The notes under the pieces: generated by a model
Database searches by the model: none
Told to the model about the DNA's origin: nothing
Seen by the model: only the letters and a program-made list of their open reading frames with translations
Source of the DNA: ChocPot-Mid sp964511865
Lineage (GTDB): Bacteria; Bacteroidota; Ignavibacteria; Kapaibacteriales; UBA2268
Assembly: GCA_964511865.1 (NCBI GenBank)
Contig: CAZEHW010000006.1
Location: 1 to 35,388 of the forward strand
DNA: 35,388 nucleotides
Direction: 5' to 3'
Program-made: the position numbers and the translations under genes
Part shown: one piece after another, positions 8,635 through 17,057 of the stretch
Position numbering within the stretch: position 1 is the stretch's first letter
How the letters are laid out: the number at the start of each line of letters is the position of its first letter

Positions 8635-8763
8635 AACCACTAAATATTTGAATTCATATTAAATATAAATAACAAATATAAGAAAAAGAATTATGATAGG
8701 ATTGCATGATGGCTTTTTGTAAATAGAATGTTTTTAATTTATTTTAACTAAACTTTCTGAAAG

Positions 8764-8786
8764 TCACAAAGTTCAAAAATTTGTGA
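8764..8786. promoter_or_regulatory. inverted repeat between hemC and the radical SAM gene
   Basis: TCACAAA and TTTGTGA form a 7-base dyad with a 9-base centre, downstream of the radical SAM gene and upstream of hemC. It may be a weak hairpin ending the former transcript or an operator for hemC. The half-sites are in the reverse order of a Crp site. Confidence 0.25.
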
Positions 8787-8822
8787 AGATGAAGTAAACA
8801 ATAGGACAATTGAACTAAAGAA

Positions 8823-9977
8823 CTAACTCCAAACTCCCGGTATCTTATTTCTGCAAAATTTACATTTACCATTTTCGATATTATTTTCGAGATTAAAATA
8901 TCCTTTTCTTGATACCAGCAGTTTTTTACATTTATGACAGAAAGTATTTTGACTATCAATATCAGGGATATTCCCGACATATACATATTGCATCCCTTCC
9001 TCAAGTGCAATTTTACGGGCTTTTTCAAGAGTTTCAGCAGGTGTTTGAGGTAAATGAGTCAGCTTGTGCATGGGTTGAAATCGTAAAAAATGTAAAGGGT
9101 ATTTATTTAGTTTATTTTTTACAAACCATTTACACATTTCGCGAATCATTTTCAAATCATCCGTCCATGTCGGAACAACGAGATTCGTGATTTCCAGCCA
9201 GACGCCTTCTTCGGCAAGTACCTGCAATGTTCTTAAGACAGGTTTTAAAGTGCCTCTGTTGAGTTTTTTGTATATATCATCGCTGAAACTCTTCAGGTCA
9301 ATACTAGCGGCATCCAGTACTTTGCAAAGTTCCCTCAAAGGTTTTTCTTTAATGTAACCTGCCGACACAAAAATATTTTTAATACCATTTGATTTGGCAA
9401 GTTTTGCCGTATCGTAAGAGTATTCGTAATATGCAATCGGGTCAGAATATGTATAAGCAATTGATTCGGACTTGTATTTCAATGCGGCTTCAACAACTTT
9501 TTCGGGCATCATATCCATATTCCGTGTATCTTCCGGTTTTGCCTGAGATATTTCCCAGTTCTGGCAATTGAGGCATTGCAAAGTACAACCTGCTGTTGCA
9601 ATCGAAAAAGCAGAACTTCGCGGCAGAAAGTGATACAATGGCTTTTTCTCGACCGGGTCAACATGAACGGCACAAGGATTGCCGTAAACCAAAGAATATA
9701 GCTTTCCATTAACATTTTTCTTAACTCTGCAATCCCCAACTTTTCCTGGATAAATTATACATTCGACAGGGCAGAGGTCACAGAATGCAGTTTTACCTTC
9801 AGTATAATAATGTCGTGCTTCCATGCTCCACTTCCAAGGTTTTTCCTGTGCAAACAATGAATTTGAAAGACCTCCCATATACAAAGCACTTCCTGATGCT
9901 AAGCAGGATTGAAGAAATTTTCTTCTGGAATTGACGGGAGAAGAAATTCTTATTTTAGTTGAAAAAATTCTATTCAT
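8823..9977 (-). CDS. AmmeMemoRadiSam-type radical SAM enzyme with twin-arginine signal
   Basis: Resembles the radical SAM member (AmrS) of the AmmeMemoRadiSam set, whose reaction is not established. An N-terminal cysteine cluster (Cys66, 69, 73, 83) precedes the HVDPVEKKPLYHFLPRS block and the SAM cluster CTLQCLNCQNW at Cys131, 135 and 138. The C terminus has two CxxC pairs and closes with IPGVW, as in this family. Residues 17-43 look like a Tat signal: SRRKFLQSCLASGSAL, then a hydrophobic run and a possible signal-peptidase site at SLFA/Q. Export is odd for a radical SAM enzyme, which needs SAM and a low-potential reductant. ATG at 9977 is preferred to a TTG 18 bases upstream. No Memo or AMMECR1 partner lies in the window; hemC follows downstream. 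Confidence 0.82.
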   Translation of the reverse strand: MNRIFSTKIRISSPVNSRRKFLQSCLASGSALYMGGLSNSLFAQEKPWKWSMEARHYYTEGKTAFCDLCPVECIIYPGKVGDCRVKKNVNGKLYSLVYGNPCAVHVDPVEKKPLYHFLPRSSAFSIATAGCTLQCLNCQNWEISQAKPEDTRNMDMMPEKVVEAALKYKSESIAYTYSDPIAYYEYSYDTAKLAKSNGIKNIFVSAGYIKEKPLRELCKVLDAASIDLKSFSDDIYKKLNRGTLKPVLRTLQVLAEEGVWLEITNLVVPTWTDDLKMIREMCKWFVKNKLNKYPLHFLRFQPMHKLTHLPQTPAETLEKARKIALEEGMQYVYVGNIPDIDSQNTFCHKCKKLLVSRKGYFNLENNIENGKCKFCRNKIPGVWS

Positions 9978-10147
9978 TTGTATATAATGTCCCAATTATA
10001 ACACGGAAATAAGTTTCTCAATTAATCTTTTTGATATATTCATCATTACAAAATTACAATTATTTTTATTACTTCACTATTTTCATGTTCTCTACTTTTC
10101 TCAGGATTAGTGTTTGACAATTAGAAGGTACAAGTAGGAATAAATAT

Positions 10148-10389
10148 CAAACAGATTTTCATCTGCACAATATTTCACATTTGATTTCATACTTAAGAGA
10201 ATTGGTAAAAGGTGGACATACAGTATTAATTATTGAACTAATTTAAATGTAATTGCTTCATCAGACGGGGTTATTGACTTAGGACCCGTAGCTGGGGAGA
10301 AGGGTAGCAAACTCATTGCTTTCGGGAAGCCAAAGGATATTGCAGAGAAGAAGGTTTCCCATACAGGAAAAGCTTTGAGGGAGTTTTAG
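10148..10389 (+). pseudogene. decayed 3' end of a uvrA-like gene
   Basis: Within the 795-base gap between the radical SAM gene and the STAS gene, a frame from 10160 reads HLHNISHLISYLRELV, then KGGHTVLIIE. This is the segment after the Walker B/EPTTGLH motif of UvrA. After the glutamate one base is missing at the next codon (10238-10239), where UvrA has the H-loop histidine of IEHNLxVI. Shifting by one restores NLNVIASSDGVIDLGP and then GSKLIAFGKPKDIAEKK, ending SHTGKALREF and a TAG at 10387-10389. The order and spacing match the UvrA C terminus exactly. The upstream nine tenths of UvrA are absent. I see no transposase or repeat explaining its arrival; it may be what is left after deletion. 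The remaining gap is AT-rich without another coding signal. Confidence 0.85.
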
Positions 10390-10640
10390 GTGGGAGATGA
10401 CAGGGAAAAAGTAAAATGTCTGAACCATTGATTTACCTGATTAAATAATTTCGCTGCTTTTTTTCTTTTGTAGAAATCCTATCATGATTATAAGAAAATA
10501 TGGTAAAAAGTCTGTATCTAACCGTATTTTTATGTTACTAATGTTGAATTGATTGACTAAGGTTTAAATTTAGACTATTCAATCAAATTATCCATATTAA
10601 TCTTTGTAAAAAAAAATCAAAACTTCCTAACCAAATTATC

Positions 10641-10680
10641 TCGGTGTCTTAATCTCAGAAATCTCTGTGTAATTCTCTTT
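10641..10680. repeat. CTCTGTGT-type intergenic repeat (tentative)
   Basis: The stretch around TCTCAGAAATCTCTGTGTAA resembles the ACACAGAG-type intergenic repeats seen in many Bacteroidota and Ignavibacteria genomes. There is only one copy here, so the call rests on recollection rather than on a repeat within the window. Confidence 0.25.
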
Positions 10681-10772
10681 CGAACTTTAATAAAAAAAAA
10701 ATTATCATAAGGGATAAAAAATTGTTAATGGGGCGGAGGATAATTGTTTAAACTTAAACGAAGCCGTAAAGA

Positions 10773-11117
10773 TTACTTCACAGCTTCTACCGCTTCCTCT
10801 CTTGTGCGACAAATATCCAGAGCAAGATTTAATCTTGTTACATTGAAAATGTTTTCAAGATAATCGCTTGCACCGTAGATTACAATTTTACTGTCTTTCT
10901 TTTTGAGCATGGCATTGCCTGATAGCAAAACACCAATAGAACCTGAGTTCAGATAAACTACCTTCGTAAGATTGACTAAAACAGCTTTATAAGCTTTTTT
11001 TGCCATATCTCTGAAAGAGTTCAGCAATGAATCATTTTCATCTGAGCTATTGAAGTCGCCTTCAAGATGCAAAATAGCATAATTTGTCATCTCTTCAATA
11101 GTTATAATCGCATTCAT
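10773..11117 (-). CDS. STAS-domain protein (anti-sigma factor antagonist-like)
   Basis: A 114-residue single STAS domain of the SpoIIAA/RsbV type. Such proteins bind a serine kinase/anti-sigma factor and are switched by serine phosphorylation. The key segment is VVYLNSGSIGVLL near residue 57, equivalent to the usual DSSGLGVL loop, with Ser58 and Ser60 as possible phosphorylation sites; the usual aspartate is an asparagine here. The rest alternates strands and helices as expected (LHLEGDFNSSDEN near residue 20, KIVIYGASDYLENIF near residue 76). No partner kinase or PP2C phosphatase lies nearby, so the regulated process is unknown. The upstream gap holds only AT-rich sequence and the uvrA relic. 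Confidence 0.8.
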   Translation of the reverse strand: MNAIITIEEMTNYAILHLEGDFNSSDENDSLLNSFRDMAKKAYKAVLVNLTKVVYLNSGSIGVLLSGNAMLKKKDSKIVIYGASDYLENIFNVTRLNLALDICRTREEAVEAVK

Positions 11118-11189
11118 AATAATCCTTAAATTTAAAATTCAAAACTAAGAAAAAAATCCCATTAAGTTGTTATAAGACGAATAATATCA

Positions 11190-12107
11190 TTAATCATTAT
11201 CTTGTATTGTAATATTAAATGTTGCTAATACTGGGCAATGGTCTGATACTTTTTCAGCTTCATAAGAGGTTAAAGCATTGAAAAAATTATACATCCTTAC
11301 CGAATTGCTCAAATATCTTTGTTTTACTGACGGAGATACAAGAATATGGTCAATTGAATTTAAATAATCATACTTACAGCTTTTCATATCAGAAGTTAAA
11401 AACTCAATATTTTTGTTCCCCACCAAATTTGTTAATGTCGGGTTTGTCTTTCTCGAAGGATAATCATTGAAATCTCCAACTATAATTAAATCTTTTTCTG
11501 TGCTGATGCTTAATGTAGAATCAATCCAGTGGTTTAATGCAAAGGATTGTTTAGCTCTTAATTCTCTGCTTAGCTTCTGAAGTTCATCAGTACTATCATA
11601 TCGGGAAGTAGATTTGAAATGTAACACCATCATCAGCCAATCAAAATGCCCTTTTTTCACTTCAAATAATAATCCCGGTTTGGTTTTATCTGGTTGAACT
11701 TCAAGCTCATAAATATATTTCAACTGTTTCAATTGAATATTATTCTTATAAAGAATAGCCGGATTTTGGTCTCCGCTTTCATTTCCGACAAAATAGGAAT
11801 AATCATCTAAATATTCAGTAATTTTACTTAGGGCTTCCTCGTTCTCTATCTCTTCAAGTCCGATTATGTCAGCACCTGAATTTTTAATTATATCAGCAAT
11901 ATTTTTATAATCGTTATCCTCTCTTTGATTAATATCATTAATCCCATCACCAAGCCATGCAATATTGAAAGTACCGATAGTTATAAAATCTGAATTATCC
12001 TCAATATCACTTGAGCAAGACAAGGTGATGGTAAATAAACAAATCAACACAGCAATTAGCAATGTATTGATATTTTTGATTTTTATTTGTTTTTTGAGAT
12101 AATTCAT
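11190..12107 (-). CDS. lipoprotein of the endonuclease/exonuclease/phosphatase family
   Basis: Residues 1-33 form a lipoprotein signal with a hydrophobic core and a lipobox ITLSC. The mature part is an EEP fold: IGTFNIAWLGDG (Asn), IIGLEEIENE (metal-binding Glu), LIIVGDFNDYPS (Asp/Asn), and SDHCPVLATF with the catalytic Asp-His pair near the C terminus. All expected catalytic residues are present, so it should be an active metal-dependent phosphodiesterase or nuclease, probably acting outside the cytoplasmic membrane. Its substrate (DNA, nucleotides, lipids) cannot be read off. The ATG at 12107 gives a cleaner signal than an in-frame GTG at 12128. It follows the proline dehydrogenase gene by about 39 bases and is likely co-transcribed with it. 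Confidence 0.85.
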   Translation of the reverse strand: MNYLKKQIKIKNINTLLIAVLICLFTITLSCSSDIEDNSDFITIGTFNIAWLGDGINDINQREDNDYKNIADIIKNSGADIIGLEEIENEEALSKITEYLDDYSYFVGNESGDQNPAILYKNNIQLKQLKYIYELEVQPDKTKPGLLFEVKKGHFDWLMMVLHFKSTSRYDSTDELQKLSRELRAKQSFALNHWIDSTLSISTEKDLIIVGDFNDYPSRKTNPTLTNLVGNKNIEFLTSDMKSCKYDYLNSIDHILVSPSVKQRYLSNSVRMYNFFNALTSYEAEKVSDHCPVLATFNITIQDND

Positions 12108-12146
12108 ATTGTATTTTACCAAATCCACTCAAACTAATAAAAAAGA

Positions 12147-13043
12147 TTAGTTCTTAAAAAACATAGCTTTAACAATATGACTTGCCATATCCGGATTTTC
12201 TTTCAATCTTCTTGTAGCATAACCATACCAGTCTTCACCAAATGGTACGTAAACACGAAGTTCATGTCCCAAAGAAAGAATTTCATCACGACGTTTTTCT
12301 CGAACACCCAAAAGCATCTGAAATTCATACTTCTCTTTGCTTATCTTGTTTGTCTCAATATAATTTAAGGCATCAAGGATTAATTCTTCATCATGTGTTG
12401 CTATACCGGGATAGCATCCATTCTCAAAAATTAATCTTAAAAGTTTTTTATAATTCTCACGAACTTCATTCTTTCCCTGAAAAGCAATTTGCGGAGATTC
12501 CTTGTAAATCCCCTTACATAATCTAATAGAAGGTTTGTATTCGAGCAAGGACTTAATATCATCTTCACTGCGTCGCATATATGCCTGAAAAACAAGACCA
12601 ACTTTTTCGAAACCGTTTGCTCTAATCTTCTTATACATCTCGATTGTTTTTGTGGTATATGGAGAATTTTCCATATCGAGTCGAACAAAAATCCCCTTAT
12701 CATTAGCCATTTTAACCAGATAAGAAATATTTTCATATGCAAAATCAACATCAATTCCCATACCTAATGATGTCGGTTTGATTGATAAATAAGTTTTGAG
12801 TTTGTTCTCGACAATAGCTTCGATAACTTTCTGACTCATTTCTTTTTCGTGAAGAGCTCTTTCTTTTGTTGTAACAAACTCTCCTAAAACATCGATAGTT
12901 GACATTCCTTTCATACTCATAAGTTCCTGAGTAACCCTGACTGCATCGCTTAACTGAGGACCTGCGATGTATTTACTTGCCACTTTTTTTATTATTATCT
13001 TAGGAATCAGCGGCATTGACTTGATAACAATTTCATTAAACAT
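12147..13043 (-). CDS. proline dehydrogenase
   Basis: FAD-dependent oxidation of L-proline to 1-pyrroline-5-carboxylate, feeding electrons to the quinone pool. The monofunctional PRODH type of 298 residues fits (TIM-barrel FAD domain without DNA-binding or P5C dehydrogenase parts). Diagnostic segments are IRLCKGIYKE, YPGIATHDEELI, FQMLLGVREKRRDEI and the C-terminal helix VPFGEDWYGYATRRLKENP, which carries the substrate-binding Tyr-x-x-Arg-Arg pattern. P5C dehydrogenase is not adjacent; the partial aldehyde dehydrogenase at the end of the window is of another subfamily. The downstream gene encodes a lipoprotein phosphodiesterase with no evident metabolic link. Confidence 0.92.
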   Translation of the reverse strand: MFNEIVIKSMPLIPKIIIKKVASKYIAGPQLSDAVRVTQELMSMKGMSTIDVLGEFVTTKERALHEKEMSQKVIEAIVENKLKTYLSIKPTSLGMGIDVDFAYENISYLVKMANDKGIFVRLDMENSPYTTKTIEMYKKIRANGFEKVGLVFQAYMRRSEDDIKSLLEYKPSIRLCKGIYKESPQIAFQGKNEVRENYKKLLRLIFENGCYPGIATHDEELILDALNYIETNKISKEKYEFQMLLGVREKRRDEILSLGHELRVYVPFGEDWYGYATRRLKENPDMASHIVKAMFFKN

Positions 13044-13081
13044 ATTTAAAACCTTAATACTTTTAGTTCTTTATTCATGAT

Positions 13082-15688
13082 TTATCTTAATATCTTAAGA
13101 GATGCTCCGGTTTTTTCCTTACCGGATTGCAAAATAAGATAATAATTTCCTTGTGATAATTTTTGTAAATCTAAATTTATATTATTAAGTCCTTTTGCCA
13201 AGTCATTATATATAAATGAATTGACAATAGAACCTGATTCATTTGTCAAGAATATTTCAAATTGTTCCAGGTTTTCAATATCACAATTAAAGGTTAAATT
13301 AACTATGTTTGAAGCTGGATTTGGTTTGATTTCAATTATCTGTACTTGAGAATTGTAAATATCATTGCCATATTCATCAACATTTGTTTCACAACTGTCA
13401 ATAATAAATGGTTGGTTGCTTACTGCATAGACAATAGTTCTATTTTCAAAATTAGAAAAACGTAAAATACAATTATCTGAATAGGCAGTAGGAACAGTCC
13501 AGAGATAAGAACCATCAAACCCGTTGATAGGACTAAATTTCACCTGCTTCCATTTTTCTCCGTTATCGGTTGTATATTGAACATACATCCCTGCTATAAA
13601 GTCAGATTCCCATTTGATTTCATAATCCTTCCCGGCACATAAGTTATCAAAAGCAGAAGGATATAAAATTTTCATACTGGGTTTACCAATTGAAAATCTG
13701 CCGGACAATTTTGTGAATTCTGTACCTGATCCCATTTGTCCTTTTATTCTTATCATGCATTTATCACTAACGATATCAGGGACATCCCAATCTAATAAGG
13801 TACCGGAAATCCCTGTAGCTAAAGTAGTCCATTTTTCAAATGCTGTGCCAATATTGTCTGTATTTTGTGTAAATTCAACTGAAAATTTATCCAGATATTT
13901 TTGTTCCCATTTTATCTTATACTTCGTATCCTGTCCAATTCTCTCTGCTTCAGCCGGCTGCTGAATGCTAAAAATTGGTTTGTCAATTGTAAGTGCTGTT
14001 TCAGTTTCATCAAATACATAAGCATTATAGCTATCCTGAATGGATATTTTTAAATTTGCTGTAATTGTATCCGGCACTGTCCATGAAAAATTTCCATTTA
14101 ATGCTTCTGCATACTTTTCTATCCATTTCCAGGTGGCACCATCGTCTAAGGAATACTTAATAGCCACATAATCAACTTTAGATGAAGCCCATTTGATTGT
14201 TATTTCATCTCCCGGGAAAAGGACAGAACCTCCGTTCGGATTAATCAAAATCAATGTTGGGTCAATAGCACTCTTCAAACAAGATACCTGCTCGGCAAAT
14301 CCCCGGATTATAGGTTTAACTCTTTCGTGAAAATACAATCCCACCGTTCTCGTTGAATTCGTCAAATGACAATAACTCATCAAAGTTCCCGGTCTTGGAA
14401 TAGGATTTCCGGTTATGCATCCGTCAGAATCTTCTTGTGGCAAATTTCTTGTAATGCAAGTATCAATCATGTTTGGTTTAAAATAACAATTATGAGTATG
14501 TGGTGAACCAAAAGCATGACCTAATTCATGAGCAGATACCGATACATCCCAGGTATAATTGGATGTAGGATAATTATAATGTCCCTGCATACCAAATACA
14601 CAATATGCCTGATTGTTGNNNNNNNNNNCAACTCTGTAACCCCCGCTTCCTCCCTGATAGTCAATGTCCGTCATCAAGCATACGATTGCTCGCTTTACTG
14701 TCTTATTTTTCCAATTGTCTTTAAGTTGATACAATCTCTCGTGTATCTGCGTTGTTGCGTTATACGGGTCAGAAGCTTTTAATTCATGTAAGACTACCTG
14801 AGATACAAAAAGCTGGATATAAACATTTGATTCAAATATCTGAGAAGCTTGTGACATCACAGCCCCAATATAAGCTGTTACTTTATCAACATCGTTAAAT
14901 AGTTTGTAAAAATCATATGTTGCCTCAATTATTATATCCGCCTGAATTAATTCAGTAGTAAGCGTTTGTTCAGATAATTTTTTTATTAATTCATAATCGG
15001 TTTGTTCATCTTCTAAATGAACATCTAAAAATGGATTGTAATCTTTCCCCAATGAGGAGGATTGTTGAGATGTTAAAAGATGAGCTGAAGGAGCTGATTT
15101 TTCTGCATTCCCAATGACAGGGGTGATTGAGAAATTATCAAAGCCATCCTGCTCAATAATTGTATAAAGATTTCCATTTTGATAGTAAAGAGTAACTTTT
15201 GAATTATCTTTATTTTTAATTTTTCCTGTATAAAATGCCGGCTCAAAGGATTTTATTTGTCTTTCACCATTATCGGAAATAATCGTCCAGTTTGTACCGG
15301 CTCTAACGGCAGGGGTAGATTTTACTAATTCGATTGTAGCTTTTTCAGTAGGGGAGACGGGAAAATTATCAATTGTGATATTTGTTTTTATGCTAATAGC
15401 ATTTTCAGTATTAAAAATTTTTGCACAATTATTTTCAGAAATAATTATTGGAGTTACCTTCTCATCAGCACTCAATGTTTTAGGTAATTTATTCTTTGAA
15501 TCACTGATGCTAATAGCATCATAAGATAAAGATGACGGGTATGAGAACAAATCTCTTGCATCAACCTTTATGCTAATAGCATTAATTTGTTCTGAGAATA
15601 AGCTATTGCTATTAATAGCTAAAAATGCTATTAGAGTTAAAGTTACTTTTATCATGTGCGAAAAATTATTACTTTTTATAAATATCAT
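13082..15688 (-). CDS. T9SS-exported zinc metalloprotease (metzincin, M12B-like)
   Basis: Secreted protease of about 868 residues. A signal peptide occupies the first 33; an internal Met12 may be the true start and would give a tidier signal. Residues 110-200 look like a reprolysin-type propeptide. The catalytic zinc site is HELGHAFGSPH at 387-397 (His387, Glu388, His391, His397), as in metzincins. Three roughly 90-residue beta domains of the Kre9/KNH-like kind follow, each with a GxxxxIKWxS pattern. The C terminus (about 775-868) is a type A T9SS sorting domain: IEIKPNPASNIVNLTF, then LSQGNYYLIL. A 10-N assembly gap removes about four codons near residue 354, so length there is uncertain. 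Three NAISI/DAISI peptides recur at its N terminus. Confidence 0.87.
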   Translation of the reverse strand: MIFIKSNNFSHMIKVTLTLIAFLAINSNSLFSEQINAISIKVDARDLFSYPSSLSYDAISISDSKNKLPKTLSADEKVTPIIISENNCAKIFNTENAISIKTNITIDNFPVSPTEKATIELVKSTPAVRAGTNWTIISDNGERQIKSFEPAFYTGKIKNKDNSKVTLYYQNGNLYTIIEQDGFDNFSITPVIGNAEKSAPSAHLLTSQQSSSLGKDYNPFLDVHLEDEQTDYELIKKLSEQTLTTELIQADIIIEATYDFYKLFNDVDKVTAYIGAVMSQASQIFESNVYIQLFVSQVVLHELKASDPYNATTQIHERLYQLKDNWKNKTVKRAIVCLMTDIDYQGGSGGYRVXXXXNNQAYCVFGMQGHYNYPTSNYTWDVSVSAHELGHAFGSPHTHNCYFKPNMIDTCITRNLPQEDSDGCITGNPIPRPGTLMSYCHLTNSTRTVGLYFHERVKPIIRGFAEQVSCLKSAIDPTLILINPNGGSVLFPGDEITIKWASSKVDYVAIKYSLDDGATWKWIEKYAEALNGNFSWTVPDTITANLKISIQDSYNAYVFDETETALTIDKPIFSIQQPAEAERIGQDTKYKIKWEQKYLDKFSVEFTQNTDNIGTAFEKWTTLATGISGTLLDWDVPDIVSDKCMIRIKGQMGSGTEFTKLSGRFSIGKPSMKILYPSAFDNLCAGKDYEIKWESDFIAGMYVQYTTDNGEKWKQVKFSPINGFDGSYLWTVPTAYSDNCILRFSNFENRTIVYAVSNQPFIIDSCETNVDEYGNDIYNSQVQIIEIKPNPASNIVNLTFNCDIENLEQFEIFLTNESGSIVNSFIYNDLAKGLNNINLDLQKLSQGNYYLILQSGKEKTGASLKILR
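14619..14628. other. assembly gap (10 N)
   Basis: Ten undetermined bases inside the metalloprotease gene, just before the zinc motif. The reading frame is kept with exactly 10 N, but scaffold gaps are often written with a nominal size, so the true number of missing bases is not known. Confidence 0.98.
15390..15582. repeat. three perfect copies of a 13-base palindrome in the protease gene
   Basis: ATGCTAATAGCAT, a dyad with a single central base, occurs at 15390-15402, 15507-15519 and 15570-15582. A degenerate version begins at 15625. The spacings of 117 and 63 bases are multiples of three, so each copy encodes the same peptide core (AISI). Confidence 0.8.
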
Positions 15689-15767
15689 TTTTATTCCAAC
15701 ATTATTTAATTAAACAAAATCAAGAAATTATTAAAATTATGCTTGCATAACTATGCTTGTCGAATGT

Positions 15768-15826
15768 CATCCTGAGCTTGTCGAAGCATGTCTATCTTCT
15801 TCCCTTCTCCCTTTTCCTTTCTCCCT
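15768..15826. repeat. dispersed 23-base repeat, copy 3, with polypyrimidine tract
   Basis: 15768-15790 matches the repeat at 6501-6523 in the same orientation with one change (GCATG for GGATG). A TTCTTCCCTTCTCCC-type pyrimidine run follows directly and extends to the tmk stop codon. The site lies between the protease and tmk genes. Confidence 0.6.
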
Positions 15827-16438
15827 TTATGCTAAGCGCATTTTATCTTTTATTACTTTCATTATCAAAGCTTCTGTTTCAGAAATATTTCCTTCAGCAT
15901 CAATCTCAACAAATCTGTCGGGTTCATTTTTACATAAAGTATAATATCCGCTTAAAACTTTTGTATAAAAACTATCTCCGGAATTTTCAATTTTATCTTT
16001 TTTCTTATTACCCGCTCTCAAATTTGAAGTTTCAATGCTTACATTCAGATAAAATGTCAAATCAGGTTTCAAACCCTGAGTTGCAAAACTGTTTATTTGA
16101 AAAATTGCATCAATATCTAATCCACGGCCATATCCCTGATAAGCTGTCGTCGAATCATAAAATCTGTCACAAAGAACAATCTTACCATTGGCTAAAGCCG
16201 GTTTAATAACTTTTGAAACCACATCAGCCCTTGCACTCTCAAACAGAAATAATTCACTCTCCTTCATAAGTTTGTGATTAGAATGTAATAATATTTCTCT
16301 AATCTCCTCAGCAAACAAAGTACCTCCCGGTTCTCTCAAACTAAGCACCTGCTTTCCCAGACCGGTTAAATATTTATTTAGCAATTCAAGCTGTGTTGTC
16401 TTACCACAGCCGTCTATTCCTTCAAAAGTTATAAACAT
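15827..16438 (-). CDS. tmk: thymidylate kinase
   Basis: Phosphorylates dTMP to dTDP for DNA synthesis. The P-loop is FEGIDGCGKTTQ at residues 4-15, the LREPGGTLFAEEIR segment contacts the nucleotide, and the DR(F/Y) motif appears as CDRFYDSTTAYQGYGRG with the lid region after it. The length of 203 residues is standard. It stands divergent from ispF with a 151-base shared upstream region, and downstream only the dispersed repeat separates it from the protease gene. No alternative function is plausible. Confidence 0.95.
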   Translation of the reverse strand: MFITFEGIDGCGKTTQLELLNKYLTGLGKQVLSLREPGGTLFAEEIREILLHSNHKLMKESELFLFESARADVVSKVIKPALANGKIVLCDRFYDSTTAYQGYGRGLDIDAIFQINSFATQGLKPDLTFYLNVSIETSNLRAGNKKKDKIENSGDSFYTKVLSGYYTLCKNEPDRFVEIDAEGNISETEALIMKVIKDKMRLA

Positions 16439-16589
16439 ATTTTTTAAAAATTTCTTATATAAACAACAAAATTACGGAAAATTCAACGATTTTTCTCTAA
16501 AATCAGAGAAGATTTGTAAAATATTTGTTAAGTACATAAAGAATAATTAAATTGAATTTTTTTATCAATTTCTTTTTAAATAATTATTT

Positions 16590-17054
16590 ATGATTGGTTT
16601 TGGTTACGATTGTCATAAGCTTGCAAAAGGAGAAAAATTAATCTTAGGCGGTATTGAGATTGACTCTGAATTGGGTACTATTGCCCATAGCGACGGGGAT
16701 GTAGTTCTTCACTCACTTTGCGATGCTTTGTTAGGTGCTACAGGGTTAGGTGATATCGGTGAATATTATCCTGATTCTGATATTAAATATAAAAATGCTG
16801 ACAGCAGAATTTTTCTTAATGAAGTTGTTGATTTAATTACGAGTAAAGGATATACTCTTGTTAATGTTGATTTGACAATAATTCTCGAACAACCAAAGTT
16901 GATGAATTATAAGATAAAAGTAAGGGAATCAATAGCTGAATTATGCAAATTGCCTTTAGAAAGAGTTAATGTTAAAGCAAAAACATCTGAAAAAATGGGA
17001 TTTGTTGGCAGGAATGAAGGAATAGAAGCCTATAGCATTTGTGAGGTTAAATAA
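16590..17054 (+). CDS. ispF: 2-C-methyl-D-erythritol 2,4-cyclodiphosphate synthase
   Basis: Fifth step of the MEP pathway to isoprenoids: cyclisation of CDP-methylerythritol 2-phosphate with release of CMP. The zinc ligands are in GYDCHKL (Asp8 and His10 of the family DxH motif) and AHSDGDVVLHSLCDALLGA (His42 in HS/DGD). DIGEYYPDSD and AKTSEKMGFVGR match conserved substrate loops. At 154 residues it is full length. The start is fixed by the conserved N-terminal IGFGYD. It runs with only three bases between its stop and the histidine kinase start, so the two are translated from one transcript. Confidence 0.95.
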   Translation: MIGFGYDCHKLAKGEKLILGGIEIDSELGTIAHSDGDVVLHSLCDALLGATGLGDIGEYYPDSDIKYKNADSRIFLNEVVDLITSKGYTLVNVDLTIILEQPKLMNYKIKVRESIAELCKLPLERVNVKAKTSEKMGFVGRNEGIEAYSICEVK

Positions 17055-17057
17055 GCA

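Noticed and set aside
8764..8786. Crp binding site upstream of hemC
   Set aside because: The half-sites are TCACA then TGTGA, the reverse order of the Crp consensus, and the spacing differs.
8744..9028. 94-residue cysteine-containing open frame on the minus strand
   Set aside because: It overlaps the 3' end of the well-supported radical SAM gene in another frame and has no family features.
10020..10147. Further upstream UvrA homology (signature LSGGE region) before the relic
   Set aside because: ACTTTTCTCAGGATTAGTG loosely resembles an LSGG-coding stretch, but the match is short and frame-broken, so I did not extend the relic.
9996..10772. Insertion sequence or transposase remnant around the uvrA relic
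   Set aside because: I see no transposase-like reading frame, terminal inverted repeats or target duplication in the gap.
15757..16206. 149-residue open frame on the plus strand
   Set aside because: It is antisense to tmk, whose protein motifs are clear, and contains repeat-derived and low-complexity sequence.
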